DNA of 34,659 nt from Chitinimonas sp. BJB300. GTDB lineage: Bacteria > Pseudomonadota > Gammaproteobacteria > Burkholderiales > Chitinimonadaceae. The notes below the pieces were generated by a model, which was not told the origin of the DNA, searched no databases, and saw nothing but the letters and a program-made list of their open reading frames with translations. Positions 15,999-23,976 of the stretch are shown here, in pieces. The stretch spans positions 1 to 34,659 of the forward strand of contig NZ_PDZH01000044.1 in NCBI RefSeq assembly GCF_002735695.1, given 5' to 3'. The stretch's first letter is position 1. The number at the start of each line of letters is the position of its first letter. The position numbers and the translations under genes are program-made.

Positions 15999-17008
15999 TG
16001 CTATATCCATGGCAGGCCTCCGCCTGGCAAGCATTGCAGGCCCAATGCGAGCGGCACCATCATGCGTTGTTGATTACGGGTGAAGCCGGGATCGGCAAGT
16101 TGGCATTTGGCCGACACCTTGCCGCGACGCTATTGTGCGAAGCAGCTGAGCTCGCCAAGCCTTGCGGCGTGTGTGATGCTTGCCGTTGGCTGGCCGCGGG
16201 CAATCACCCTGATTTCCGCGAACTGACGCCGACGGTTGAGGAGGAGGACACGGAAAACGATGCCAAATCCAAGAAGAAACCCTCTGCTTGGATTACCATC
16301 GACCAAGTGCGTGAATTGAATGACTTCGTTCATTTGAGTGCGCATCGCGGCGGGTTGCGCGTTACGTTGGTACAGCCTGCCGAGGCAATGAATCTTGCTG
16401 CGGCCAATGCTTTGCTGAAGACATTGGAAGAACCCCCGTCAGGTGCGGTGTTTATTTTGATCAGCAACCATTGGCGTAGATTGCTACCTACAATACGTAG
16501 TCGTTGTCGCCAGTTGGCATTGCCGCTGCCGGAAAAAGCTGTGGCGCTGTCCTGGTTGCAGGCGCAGGATTTAGCCAATGCTGAAGCGCATCTTGCCGAG
16601 GCCGGTGGTGCGCCGTTGGCCGCAATTGAACGCGCTGATGCGACTTTGTTGGCCGCGCGGCGTGCTTTTTTGGCTGAGTTGGCCGACCCGGGTCAGTTGG
16701 ACCCATTGTCGCTGGCCGAGCGGCTGGATAAGCAGAAAGTGGAAGTGTATCGGGTGACGGATTGGCTTTCCCGGTGGGTTTATGATCTTGCTCGCTTGGG
16801 ACTCTCGGGTTCTGTCCGCTATTATCCGGACGAGACCAGCCGTATTGTATCGCTGGCGAAGGTACTAGACCCGGTACGGCTAATGCGCTATCACGACAGT
16901 GTATTGGCCGCCAGGAAGCTGGCGTTTCATCCGCTCAATGCCCGGCTTGTATATGAACAATTGTTTTTTGCTTACCAGCAGGCCATCAGGCCCATGCCAA
17001 AAGGTTGA
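15998..17008 (+). CDS. holB: DNA polymerase III delta' subunit
   Basis: HolB is the delta' component of the clamp loader that places the sliding clamp on DNA. The 336-residue protein has the AAA+ core with GEAGIGKL at 28-35, a zinc site of Cys47, Cys56, Cys59 and Cys62 (KPCGVCDAC), the conserved AEAMNLAAANALLKTLEEPP helix-loop and the SRC motif (IRSRCRQL). An acidic/Lys-rich insert (EEEDTENDAKSKKK) lies near residue 80. The ATG overlaps the tmk stop. The C-terminal third is a helical oligomerisation domain. Confidence 0.95.
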   Translation: MLYPWQASAWQALQAQCERHHHALLITGEAGIGKLAFGRHLAATLLCEAAELAKPCGVCDACRWLAAGNHPDFRELTPTVEEEDTENDAKSKKKPSAWITIDQVRELNDFVHLSAHRGGLRVTLVQPAEAMNLAAANALLKTLEEPPSGAVFILISNHWRRLLPTIRSRCRQLALPLPEKAVALSWLQAQDLANAEAHLAEAGGAPLAAIERADATLLAARRAFLAELADPGQLDPLSLAERLDKQKVEVYRVTDWLSRWVYDLARLGLSGSVRYYPDETSRIVSLAKVLDPVRLMRYHDSVLAARKLAFHPLNARLVYEQLFFAYQQAIRPMPKG

Positions 17009-17013
17009 AATCG

Positions 17014-17406
17014 ATGTCTGAAGCACCGAAACCCGCTCCTGCAGCTGCAGCTGCAGCTGCCGCCCCCCGTGCTGGTGGTGTGTTATCCCTCAGCATCAAG
17101 GAAAAAGCCGGTCTGTTTGCCGCGTATATGCCGTTTGTGAAAGGTGGCGGAATATTTATTCCTACCCCGAAAGCCTACAGCCTCGGGGATGAGGTTTTCA
17201 TGCTCCTACAGCTTCTGGATGACCCTGCACGGATCGCGGTGTCGGGTGTGGTTGTGTGGATCAGCCCTGCAGGAGGCCATGGCAATCGTACCCAGGGTAT
17301 TGGTGTCCAGTTCTCACCCAATGAGGCCGGTGGTCAGGCCCGCACGAAAATCGAGGGGCTGTTGGGTGGTGCGCTGCAATCTTCGCGAACCACGCATACC
17401 ATGTGA
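17014..17406 (+). CDS. pilZ: Type IV pilus assembly protein PilZ
   Basis: The 130-residue protein has a PilZ-fold body of the type IV pilus kind: GVLSLSIKEKAGLFAAYMPF, then GGGIFIPTPKAYSLGDEVFM and VWISPAGG, close to PilZ of Pseudomonas. It promotes type IV pilus assembly; this subgroup usually does not bind cyclic di-GMP, and the RxxxR motif of binding PilZ domains is absent. The N-terminus is a run of alanines encoded by an imperfect GCAGCT repeat at 17039-17062. The ATG at 17014 is 5 bp after the holB stop. It is the last gene of the mltG-tmk-holB-pilZ operon before a repeat element. Confidence 0.92.
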   Translation: MSEAPKPAPAAAAAAAAPRAGGVLSLSIKEKAGLFAAYMPFVKGGGIFIPTPKAYSLGDEVFMLLQLLDDPARIAVSGVVVWISPAGGHGNRTQGIGVQFSPNEAGGQARTKIEGLLGGALQSSRTTHTM

Positions 17407-17429
17407 TTGCTTACATTGATGCACCCTAG

Positions 17430-17570
17430 GCATCTGTTCAATGCCTGGTGCGTGCCGGTGATTCGGCGTTGAAAACGCCTTCGGAAGGCTCATTTACCAC
17501 TTGTAATCTCCGCTTCCTCCATCGTTTTCGCCTTGCCTCGCTCTAGCTCGCGAGACTTTGAACAGGCTCT
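17430..17570. repeat. Dispersed structured repeat, copy B
   Basis: This roughly 141-bp element is bounded by CTGTTCAA (17434-17441) and TTGAACAG (17558-17565). It shares an ordered core with copy A at 9971-10112: GGCGTTGAAAAC at 17465, GCTCATTTACC, CTCCGCTTCCTC, CGCCTT and TAGCTCGC. It contains the self-pairing GCCTTCGGAAGGC. A rho-independent terminator begins 4 bp after it. Confidence 0.75.
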
Positions 17571-17573
17571 AAG

Positions 17574-17599
17574 AAGCCCGGTCTCCGCCGGGCTTTTTT
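17574..17599 (+). terminator. Intrinsic terminator after the pilZ region
   Basis: AAGCCCGG and CCGGGCTT form a perfect eight-base stem around TCTCCG, ending in a T-tract. It should end the mltG-tmk-holB-pilZ transcript before the acylase gene. Confidence 0.9.
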
Positions 17600-17644
17600 G
17601 CAATCAGCAGCAGTATCTATTCCATCTATTCAGACGAGGTAACA

Positions 17645-20020
17645 GTGGCATCAAGCGTTGGGCGTTGGTCGAAACGTATTTTGCTAGGCCTGATGGTGCT
17701 GGTAATTGTATTGGCATTGGCGCTGTGGGTAGCGCTGCGTGGCAGTTTGGCTCAGCTGGATGGGGAGGTTGCTGTAGCAGGTTTGGCCGAAACGGTGAGT
17801 GTTGTTCGAGATGCACAGGGTATTCCCACCATCCGAGGTCAACACCGAGATGATGTGGCTTATGCCACGGGTTACGTACATGCCCAGGAACGTTTCTTCC
17901 AGATGGACCTGCTGCGCCGCGTAGCGGCAGGGGAGTTGGCCGGACTCTTTGGTGTAGAAGCGTTGGATATAGACCGTGAACATCGATTCCACCGTTTTCG
18001 TGCGCGAGCCGAGGCTGCCTTGGCGCAGGTGCCTGCCTCCGAGCGGCGCATGCTGGAGCGCTATGTGGCCGGTGTGAATGCAGGTTTGGCAGCACTGGCA
18101 ACGCGTCCGTTTGAATATGGTTTGTTACGTACTCAACCTGCGCCTTGGCGCGCAACGGATTCCCTGTTGGTCGTGTGGACGATGTATTTTGATCTACAGG
18201 GTTTTCAGGCGCGGCGGGAGTTTGCCCGTGGTTGGTTGAAAGAACATACGAGCCCAGAGCAACTGGCCTTCCTGTTGCCGGAAGCCTCCGCTTACGATGC
18301 ACCATTGGACAGGCAGGAGATGCCTGTGCCCCGCATTGCTACACCTGCTATTGCGCCATCCTGGTTTGGGCTTGCGGCTAAGACCACCGCGGCCGGTATC
18401 GAATTTCATAGTTCGGTTGGTAGCAATAACTGGGCATTGGCCGGTAGCCGTACGAAGAGCGGCGCAGCCATCGTGGCGAACGATATGCACCTGGGTTTGC
18501 GCCTGCCGCATATCTGGTATCGCGCAGTGCTTGAATACCCTGAGGCGGCAGGCAAGATGCGGCGTATTGCCGGGGTGACCTTGCCCGGTGGGCCGATGGT
18601 GGTGGTGGGCAGCAATGGTCAGGTGGCATGGGGCTTTACCAATAGCTATGGCGATTATCTGGATTTGATTGAGTTAGTGCGTGATCCGACCAATCCGCTT
18701 CGCTTCAAAACGTCAGCCGGTTGGGAAAATGTGGTGGACCGGCGTGAGCATCTACCGGTGAAAAATGCAGAGTCTATTGATTACCGTGTATTGGAAAGCT
18801 CGTTGGGGCCTATCCGTCAAGTCGCCGGACGTTACTACGCTGTGCGTTGGGTGGCGCATGCACAGGGTGCAGTCAATATGGGGTTAGCGCGTTTGGAAGG
18901 GGCTGCGGACATTAAGTCGGCCCTGTCCTTGGCGGGCAGTATCGGCATTCCCGCTCAGAATATGGTGGTGGGAGATGCTGCCGGGCATATTGGTTGGACG
19001 ATTATCGGTCCGCTTCCAGATAGGGATGCCAGTTGGGAGTCGACCTTCCCTTACCCTGCTGTCGCGGGGCTTGGATGGCAAACACTGCGTACGCCAGCAG
19101 ATTACCCCCGCATCGTTGATCCTGCCCAGGGTCAGTTATGGACTGCCAATAGCCGTCAGCTAGGGGGCGAGGAATACGACAAGTTGGGTGACGGGGGAGT
19201 AGACATTGGAGCGCGGGCAAAGCAAATACGGGATGGGTTGAGCGCGCTTTCCCAGTCGGACGAAACAGCGGTACATGCCATCGGCCTGGATGACCGTGCG
19301 TTGTTTATGTCGGCATGGCGTGATCGGGCGATGAATGCGCTCAATAGAAGTGCATTGGCAGGTCATCCGGCCAGGGTAGAGTTTCTGAGGCTGTTGCAAA
19401 CAAGCTGGACCGGACGTGCCAGTGTTGATTCCGTCGGTTACCGATTGGCGCGAGGCTATCTGTACGGTTTGTATGCGGAGCTATTCGGGCAGCTTGATGT
19501 GCAGCTGGGTACGTTGGTCGATAAGGCGGATTTTGATACGGCTAATCCGCGCTGGCCGATGGTGGTTGCCCGATTATTGGATGAAAAACCTGAAGGTTGG
19601 CTGCAGGGCCGTGATTGGCGCATGGTTGAACTGGCAGCGATCGATAGAACCATTGCTGAGCTGACCAAAGATGGAAAACCCTTAGCTTCAGCAAATTGGG
19701 GTGAGCGTAATACCGCCAGCATCACGCATCCCTTTGTTAGTCTGTTACCGGCGTTAGGGCCATGGCTTTCAGCGCCGGCCGATAAATTACCGGGTGATGA
19801 AAATATGCCACGTGTTGCTGGGCCAGCCTTTGGCCAGTCGGAACGCATGGCCGTGGCGCCAGGAAAGGAGGGGCAAGGCATCATGACCATGCCGGGTGGC
19901 CAGAGTGGTCATCCGCTAAGCCCCTATTTTCTGGCGGGGCACGAAGCTTGGGTTCGGGGTGAGCCTGCGCCTTTCTTACCCGGTGAACCCAAGCACAAGC
20001 TGACATTCGTGCCGAAGTGA
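17645..20020 (+). CDS. Penicillin acylase family Ntn-hydrolase
   Basis: This 791-residue protein belongs to the penicillin amidase (S45) family of self-processing N-terminal-nucleophile amidases. A short basic N-terminus and a membrane segment at about residues 10-32 anchor it, with the catalytic part facing the periplasm. The alpha-chain segment starts near VSVVRDAQGIPTIRG and YATGYVHAQERFFQMDLLRR, diagnostic for the family. The autocleavage site is VGSNNWALAG, with Ser260 as the new N-terminal nucleophile. Conserved beta-chain elements include NDMHLGLRLPHIWY and GFTNSYGDYLDL. It starts with GTG, five bases after GAGG. The true substrate is unknown; the family includes beta-lactam and acyl-homoserine-lactone acylases. 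It interrupts the usual pilZ-tatD adjacency. Confidence 0.92.
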   Translation: MASSVGRWSKRILLGLMVLVIVLALALWVALRGSLAQLDGEVAVAGLAETVSVVRDAQGIPTIRGQHRDDVAYATGYVHAQERFFQMDLLRRVAAGELAGLFGVEALDIDREHRFHRFRARAEAALAQVPASERRMLERYVAGVNAGLAALATRPFEYGLLRTQPAPWRATDSLLVVWTMYFDLQGFQARREFARGWLKEHTSPEQLAFLLPEASAYDAPLDRQEMPVPRIATPAIAPSWFGLAAKTTAAGIEFHSSVGSNNWALAGSRTKSGAAIVANDMHLGLRLPHIWYRAVLEYPEAAGKMRRIAGVTLPGGPMVVVGSNGQVAWGFTNSYGDYLDLIELVRDPTNPLRFKTSAGWENVVDRREHLPVKNAESIDYRVLESSLGPIRQVAGRYYAVRWVAHAQGAVNMGLARLEGAADIKSALSLAGSIGIPAQNMVVGDAAGHIGWTIIGPLPDRDASWESTFPYPAVAGLGWQTLRTPADYPRIVDPAQGQLWTANSRQLGGEEYDKLGDGGVDIGARAKQIRDGLSALSQSDETAVHAIGLDDRALFMSAWRDRAMNALNRSALAGHPARVEFLRLLQTSWTGRASVDSVGYRLARGYLYGLYAELFGQLDVQLGTLVDKADFDTANPRWPMVVARLLDEKPEGWLQGRDWRMVELAAIDRTIAELTKDGKPLASANWGERNTASITHPFVSLLPALGPWLSAPADKLPGDENMPRVAGPAFGQSERMAVAPGKEGQGIMTMPGGQSGHPLSPYFLAGHEAWVRGEPAPFLPGEPKHKLTFVPK

Positions 20021-20034
20021 GCCGGCGAACACGT

Positions 20035-20074
20035 TAGAATTGGCAACTTGAGTGTGTACTTTCAATAAGTTGCC
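20035..20074 (+). promoter_or_regulatory. Putative -10 and inverted repeat before tatD
   Basis: A TAGAAT hexamer at 20035-20040 could be a -10 element. GGCAACTT at 20042-20049 and AAGTTGCC at 20067-20074 form perfect eight-base arms around 17 bases, ending 6 bp before the tatD ATG. It may be an operator overlapping the transcription start or a leader hairpin masking the start region. Confidence 0.4.
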
Positions 20075-20080
20075 TATCCA

Positions 20081-20857
20081 ATGTTTATCGACTCCCACTG
20101 TCATATCGACTTTCCCGAACTTGCCGAGCGTGCGGACGAGCTGATGGCCAATATGGCCAGCAACAAGGTCAGCCATGCGTTGTGTGTTTCGGTGAACCTG
20201 CCGCACTGGCCCAATGTCATCGCCTTGGCTGAGCGGTATCCGCATATCTATGCTTCGGTGGGGGTGCACCCTGATTATGAGGATGAAGTTGAACCCACTG
20301 TGGCGCAGCTGGTTGAGCTGGCGCAACACCCGAAGGTGATTGCGATTGGCGAGACGGGGCTGGATTACTATCGCTTACAGGGTGACCTTGAATGGCAGCG
20401 CGAGCGCTTTCGCGTGCATATTCGTGCAGCACGCCAAAGCGGAAAACCGCTAATCATTCATACCCGCAGTGCGGCAGACGATACGTTGCGCTTAATGGCT
20501 GAGGAAAAGGCGGATGAGATAGGCGGTGTATTACATTGCTTTACCGAATCGCAAGCGGTGGCGGATGCCGCTATCGCTATGAACTTCTACATTTCGTTTT
20601 CGGGCATCGTGACGTTCAAGAAGGCGGAAGAACTGAAAGCGGTGGCGAAGACGATACCGCTTGAGCGGATGCTGATCGAGACCGACTCGCCCTATTTGGC
20701 CCCCATGCCTTTTCGCGGTAAGCAAAATCAGCCTGCCTATGTGAAGCATGTGGCTGAACATATTGCCGACTTGCGCGGCATTGGGGTCGATGACGTGGCG
20801 CGTGCCACTACCGCCAACTTTGCCCGGTTATTCAAGCTGGAGGGGCGGCTGTCATGA
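20081..20857 (+). CDS. TatD-family metal-dependent hydrolase
   Basis: TatD-type proteins are TIM-barrel metal hydrolases with DNase activity reported for several members. The 258-residue protein has the metal ligands HCH (His6, His8), Glu91 in GETGLDYY, His127 (IIHTRS), His152 (LHCF) and Asp202 (ETDSP). The sequence is closest to the YcfH subgroup that follows pilZ in many proteobacteria, so the gene names ycfH and tatD are both used for it. It overlaps the next gene by ATGA. An inverted repeat and a -10-like hexamer directly precede it, so it probably has its own promoter after the acylase gene. Confidence 0.93.
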   Translation: MFIDSHCHIDFPELAERADELMANMASNKVSHALCVSVNLPHWPNVIALAERYPHIYASVGVHPDYEDEVEPTVAQLVELAQHPKVIAIGETGLDYYRLQGDLEWQRERFRVHIRAARQSGKPLIIHTRSAADDTLRLMAEEKADEIGGVLHCFTESQAVADAAIAMNFYISFSGIVTFKKAEELKAVAKTIPLERMLIETDSPYLAPMPFRGKQNQPAYVKHVAEHIADLRGIGVDDVARATTANFARLFKLEGRLS

Positions 20858-21621
20858 CTGTCGAGGTGCTGATTCTTGGGTGTGGTTCCAGTACAGGCAC
20901 CCCGGCGATTGGCTGTACATGTCCGACCTGTACCTCGACCGATCCACGTAACCGGCGTACCCGTGCTTCATCGGTATTTCGTACGGAGGGGCTCAATTTC
21001 CTGATTGATACAGGGCCCGATCTGCGAACCCAGGCGCTGCGAGAAGGTCTGACTCAAGTTGATGCGGTGCTATATACCCACCCGCATGCTGATCATCTTA
21101 ATGGTATCGACGACTTGCGTGCTTACTGTTACCTGAACAAAGCGCCCCTACCTATCTTCGGCAATGCATTCATGATGCAAGACGTGGTGACGCGGTTTCA
21201 TTACACCACGTTACCGCCAGGCACATGGTGGGACAAGCCTGTGCTGTTGCCTACGCCGGTCGATGGCCCGTTTAGCCATCGCGGCGTGACCATCACACCA
21301 CTTCCGGTAATGCATGGTCGCTGGCCTATCTATGGTTATCGCATTGGCAATGCCGCCTATATCACCGATGTGTCGGAAATACCCGAAGAGAGCTATGCGC
21401 TGCTCGATGGGCTGGAATTGTTGTTGCTCGACTGCCTGCGCAACGAACCTCATTACACTCACTTTGGTGTCGAGCAATCGTTAGCGACTGCCAAGCGTAT
21501 TGGTGCGCGCCGTACGATTTTTATCCACATGACGCATGAATTGGAATATCACGCTCTGACGGCTCGACTGCCTGAGGGTATTGAAGTTGCCTATGACGGG
21601 ATGCGGCTTGACTCGACCTAG
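20854..21621 (+). CDS. PhnP-like metallo-beta-lactamase-fold hydrolase
   Basis: The 255-residue protein has the metallo-beta-lactamase fold with HPHADHLNG (His76, His78, Asp80, His81). It also has a GCTCPTC segment giving Cys21, Cys23 and Cys26, and His225 in FIHMTH. To my recollection these equal the structural zinc ligands of E. coli PhnP, a 1,2-cyclic phosphodiesterase. So it is PhnP-like in fold and metal sites, but no phosphonate genes are near and its substrate may be another cyclic phosphodiester. It overlaps tatD by 4 bp and is co-translated with it, a common pairing in this group. Confidence 0.88.
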   Translation: MTVEVLILGCGSSTGTPAIGCTCPTCTSTDPRNRRTRASSVFRTEGLNFLIDTGPDLRTQALREGLTQVDAVLYTHPHADHLNGIDDLRAYCYLNKAPLPIFGNAFMMQDVVTRFHYTTLPPGTWWDKPVLLPTPVDGPFSHRGVTITPLPVMHGRWPIYGYRIGNAAYITDVSEIPEESYALLDGLELLLLDCLRNEPHYTHFGVEQSLATAKRIGARRTIFIHMTHELEYHALTARLPEGIEVAYDGMRLDST

Positions 21622-21751
21622 GCATTGTATTTGCCACACTGAGCACCTGTAGAATGGGTGTGCGCATTGGCTGTTTACCTTTGTTGCTCATGATTTGAGT
21701 TGCCCTTGGGCTGCAAAGGTAAACAGAACCAAGCGAAAAGGGTGGTGGTGT

Positions 21752-23071
21752 ATGGCGGAAACCGCGCGATGTCCACGCATTGTGATTGTTGGTGGTGGTG
21801 CCGGGGGGCTGGAGCTGGCTACCCGGTTGGGCGATAAGCTCGGCAAGAAGAACAAGGCCGAGGTTATATTGGTCGATGCCCAACGCACCCATATCTGGAA
21901 ACCCCTTTTGCACCAGCTGGCTGCAGGCAGTTACGACAGCCATGCAGAGGAAATCGAGTATCTAGCCCAAGCGCGATGGCACCACTTTCGTTTTCGTCAG
22001 GGCAAGTTGGTCGGGCTCGATCGTACCGCATGTGAAATCCTGATTGCCCCTTTGCTTGACAGTAGCGGCCGCGAAATCATCGCAGCACAACGGCTGGCGT
22101 ATGACTATCTGGTCCTGGCTGTGGGCAGCCAGACAAATGACTTCGGCACCCCCGGCGTGCAGGAGCATGCAATCTGCCTGGATAGCCCCACTGCAGCCCG
22201 GCATTTCCATGAAAGACTCATCGACGCTTGTTTAAGGGCGCAAAACCTACCTGTTGAAGCAGGCAAGGGACGTATGACGGTTGCTATCATCGGAGCCGGG
22301 GCAACTGGTGTTGAGCTGGCTGCGGAGCTGCATGCCGCTGCACATGTGCTTACCAGCTTTGGGCTGGAACATATTAATCCCGATACCGAACTGAAGATTG
22401 TGCTGGTCGAGGCCAGCCCACGCATTCTGGCGGCCCTGCCGGAGCGACTCTCCAACGCCGCTGCGGTGGAGCTACGCAAGTTGGCGGTGGAAATACACAG
22501 TAATGAACGGGTGGTGGAGGTCAGCGAGAGCGGCGTCATGATGAGCAGCGGTAAATTCATCCCGAGTACGTTGACGGTATGGGCAGCAGGCATCAAGGCA
22601 GCGGACGGTTTGCATGAGATTGGCGGGATGGAAACCAATCGCCTTAACCAGATCGTGGTGGACACTACGATGCGCAGCAGCGGTGATGAACGTATCTTTG
22701 CTTTTGGCGATTGTGCGGCCTGCCCCAATGGTGCCGGTGGGTGGGTGCCGGCACGTGCCCAGGTGGCGCACCAACAGGTTGGGGTGTTGGCGGCGAATAT
22801 CGAACGCGCTATTGCTGGCAAACCGCTCAAGGCATTTCATTTTGAGGACTATGGCTCGCTGGTATCCCTGGCCAGCTATTCGTCGGTTGGTTCGTTGATG
22901 GGTAGCTTATCCAAGGGCAGTCTGTTTGTCGAAGGCCAAGTCGCCAAGCTGATGTACTGGAGTTTGCATAAGCAGCATCAAATGGCGCTATCTGGTTTTT
23001 TCCGCACTATGCTCATCACCCTGTCCGAATGGTTGGACCGGGTGCATCGACCTAAGATCAAGCTGCACTGA
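21752..23071 (+). CDS. ndh: Type II NADH dehydrogenase (NDH-2)
   Basis: NDH-2 transfers electrons from NADH to quinone without proton pumping, as a single FAD-containing inner-membrane-bound protein. The 439-residue product has two Rossmann motifs: VGGGAGGLELATRLG near the N-terminus for FAD and IGAGATGVELAAELH near residue 178 for NADH. Other family motifs are VDAQRTHIWKPLLHQLA, VLAVGSQTNDFG, VWAAGIKA and FAFGDCAACP. The C-terminal amphipathic region (SGFFRTMLITLSEWLDR) fits membrane attachment. ATG 21752 is used; a TTG at 21695 in frame adds residues not seen in the family. No operon partner; it is followed by the ribosomal cluster with its own promoter. Confidence 0.93.
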   Translation: MAETARCPRIVIVGGGAGGLELATRLGDKLGKKNKAEVILVDAQRTHIWKPLLHQLAAGSYDSHAEEIEYLAQARWHHFRFRQGKLVGLDRTACEILIAPLLDSSGREIIAAQRLAYDYLVLAVGSQTNDFGTPGVQEHAICLDSPTAARHFHERLIDACLRAQNLPVEAGKGRMTVAIIGAGATGVELAAELHAAAHVLTSFGLEHINPDTELKIVLVEASPRILAALPERLSNAAAVELRKLAVEIHSNERVVEVSESGVMMSSGKFIPSTLTVWAAGIKAADGLHEIGGMETNRLNQIVVDTTMRSSGDERIFAFGDCAACPNGAGGWVPARAQVAHQQVGVLAANIERAIAGKPLKAFHFEDYGSLVSLASYSSVGSLMGSLSKGSLFVEGQVAKLMYWSLHKQHQMALSGFFRTMLITLSEWLDRVHRPKIKLH

Positions 23072-23145
23072 ATCTGGCCAGATAAGGGTGCTGTTTCAAA
23101 AACTGAGAGGATAGGGTGGCATGATGGAATAAGTCGCTGATTTCC

Positions 23146-23175
23146 TTGCTTGTGGGTGGCGTTCGCGGCTAAAAT
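23146..23175 (+). promoter_or_regulatory. Putative sigma-70 promoter of the rpsF operon
   Basis: TTGCTT at 23146-23151 and TAAAAT at 23170-23175 are separated by 18 bases, about 70 bp upstream of rpsF. Confidence 0.6.
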
Positions 23176-23193
23176 GCTCGGCTTTCCACCCTT

Positions 23194-23221
23194 GCCTCAC
23201 CGCTACCGCATGGCGGGAGGC
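23194..23221 (+). promoter_or_regulatory. Candidate S6:S18 autoregulatory leader hairpin
   Basis: In the rpsF leader, GCCTC-A-CCGC pairs with GCGG-GAGGC, leaving an unpaired A and a loop TACCGCATG containing CCG. Many bacteria have an rpsF leader hairpin with an exposed CCG bound by the S6:S18 complex; the fit here is by position and sequence, not proof. Confidence 0.45.
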
Positions 23222-23243
23222 TTTAAATCCGCAAGGAGATCAC

Positions 23244-23615
23244 ATGCGACACTACGAAATCGTGTTCATCGTGCATCCCGATCAAAGCGAGCAAGTGCCC
23301 GCCATGATCGAAAGATACAAGACGATGATTACCAACGATGCTGGCAAGATCCATCGTCTGGAAGACTGGGGCCGCCGCCAAATGGCTTACCCAATCCAAA
23401 AGATGCACAAGGCTCACTACGTGCTCATGAACATCGAGATCAGCCAGGCTACCCTGGATGAGCTCGAGCATGCCTTCAAGTTCAACGACGCTGTGCTGCG
23501 CCACCTCACCATCCGTACCGATGCTGCCATTACCGAAGCATCGCCGATGATGAAGGAAGAAAAGTCCAAGTCGCTGACGCCGACCGCTGAGGTCAAGGAA
23601 GCGGCTGCCGCCTGA
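23244..23615 (+). CDS. rpsF: 30S ribosomal protein S6
   Basis: S6 binds the central domain of 16S rRNA as a pair with S18. The 123-residue protein has the conserved [19 protein letters not shown] start, the [16 protein letters not shown] strand with the S18-contacting face and HYVLMNIE. A Lys/Glu/Ala-rich tail ends the protein ([20 protein letters not shown]), which is longer than in E. coli after the core. A strong AAGGAG site lies eight bases before the ATG. It heads rpsF-priB-rpsR-rplI. Confidence 0.98.
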   Translation: MRHYEIVFIVHPDQSEQVPAMIERYKTMITNDAGKIHRLEDWGRRQMAYPIQKMHKAHYVLMNIEISQATLDELEHAFKFNDAVLRHLTIRTDAAITEASPMMKEEKSKSLTPTAEVKEAAAA

Positions 23616-23629
23616 TTTAGGCCAGTGGC

Positions 23630-23947
23630 TTGAACGCGCGCAACCAAGTTGTTGTTAGCGGCCGACTGCTTGTCGTCGAGCCGCTGCGTTATACCCCGGC
23701 CGGCATCCCGGCGCTTGAATTTCGGTTAGTCCACGATTCAAGCCAACAGGAAGCCGGCGTATCCCGCCAAGTGCAATGTGAAATTACCTGCATTTATTTG
23801 GGTGAGCGGGCCAAGACGCTAGCGGTGTTGGGTACCGAAGTTGAAATCGTCGTTAAAGGTTTCCTCGCTGCCCGTAATCAACGTTACAAGCACAGTCTGG
23901 TTCTGCACATCAACGATTGGAAGCGTGTTCAGGCGCCAAGCACTTAA
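23630..23947 (+). CDS. priB: Primosomal replication protein PriB
   Basis: PriB is a small single-stranded-DNA-binding OB-fold protein that works with PriA and DnaT to restart stalled forks. The 105-residue product has VVVSGRLLVVEPLRYTPAGI, the typical start of beta-proteobacterial PriB, and VLHINDWK near the end. There is no ATG or GTG in frame near the expected start; the frame starts at TTG 23630 with AGG just upstream. The rare TTG start and position between two ribosomal genes may lower PriB output relative to its neighbours. Confidence 0.93.
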   Translation: MNARNQVVVSGRLLVVEPLRYTPAGIPALEFRLVHDSSQQEAGVSRQVQCEITCIYLGERAKTLAVLGTEVEIVVKGFLAARNQRYKHSLVLHINDWKRVQAPST

Positions 23948-23976
23948 TGTAAGTTATTTGAAATTTAGAGGTCATC

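Noticed and set aside
17604-18305. 233-residue open frame antisense to the acylase gene
   Set aside because: It overlaps the acylase start region and its Pro/Arg/His-rich composition is typical of a shadow frame.
17645-20020. A quorum-quenching acyl-homoserine-lactone acylase
   Set aside because: The family contains such enzymes, but substrate cannot be read from the sequence and the membrane anchor differs from the well-known secreted examples.
20854-21621. A beta-lactamase
   Set aside because: The metal-binding fold is shared, but the added cysteines and the gene neighbours match the PhnP-like hydrolases.
22105-22830. 241-residue open frame antisense to the NADH dehydrogenase
   Set aside because: Composition rich in Ser, Ala and Arg follows from the complement of the real gene; no motif.
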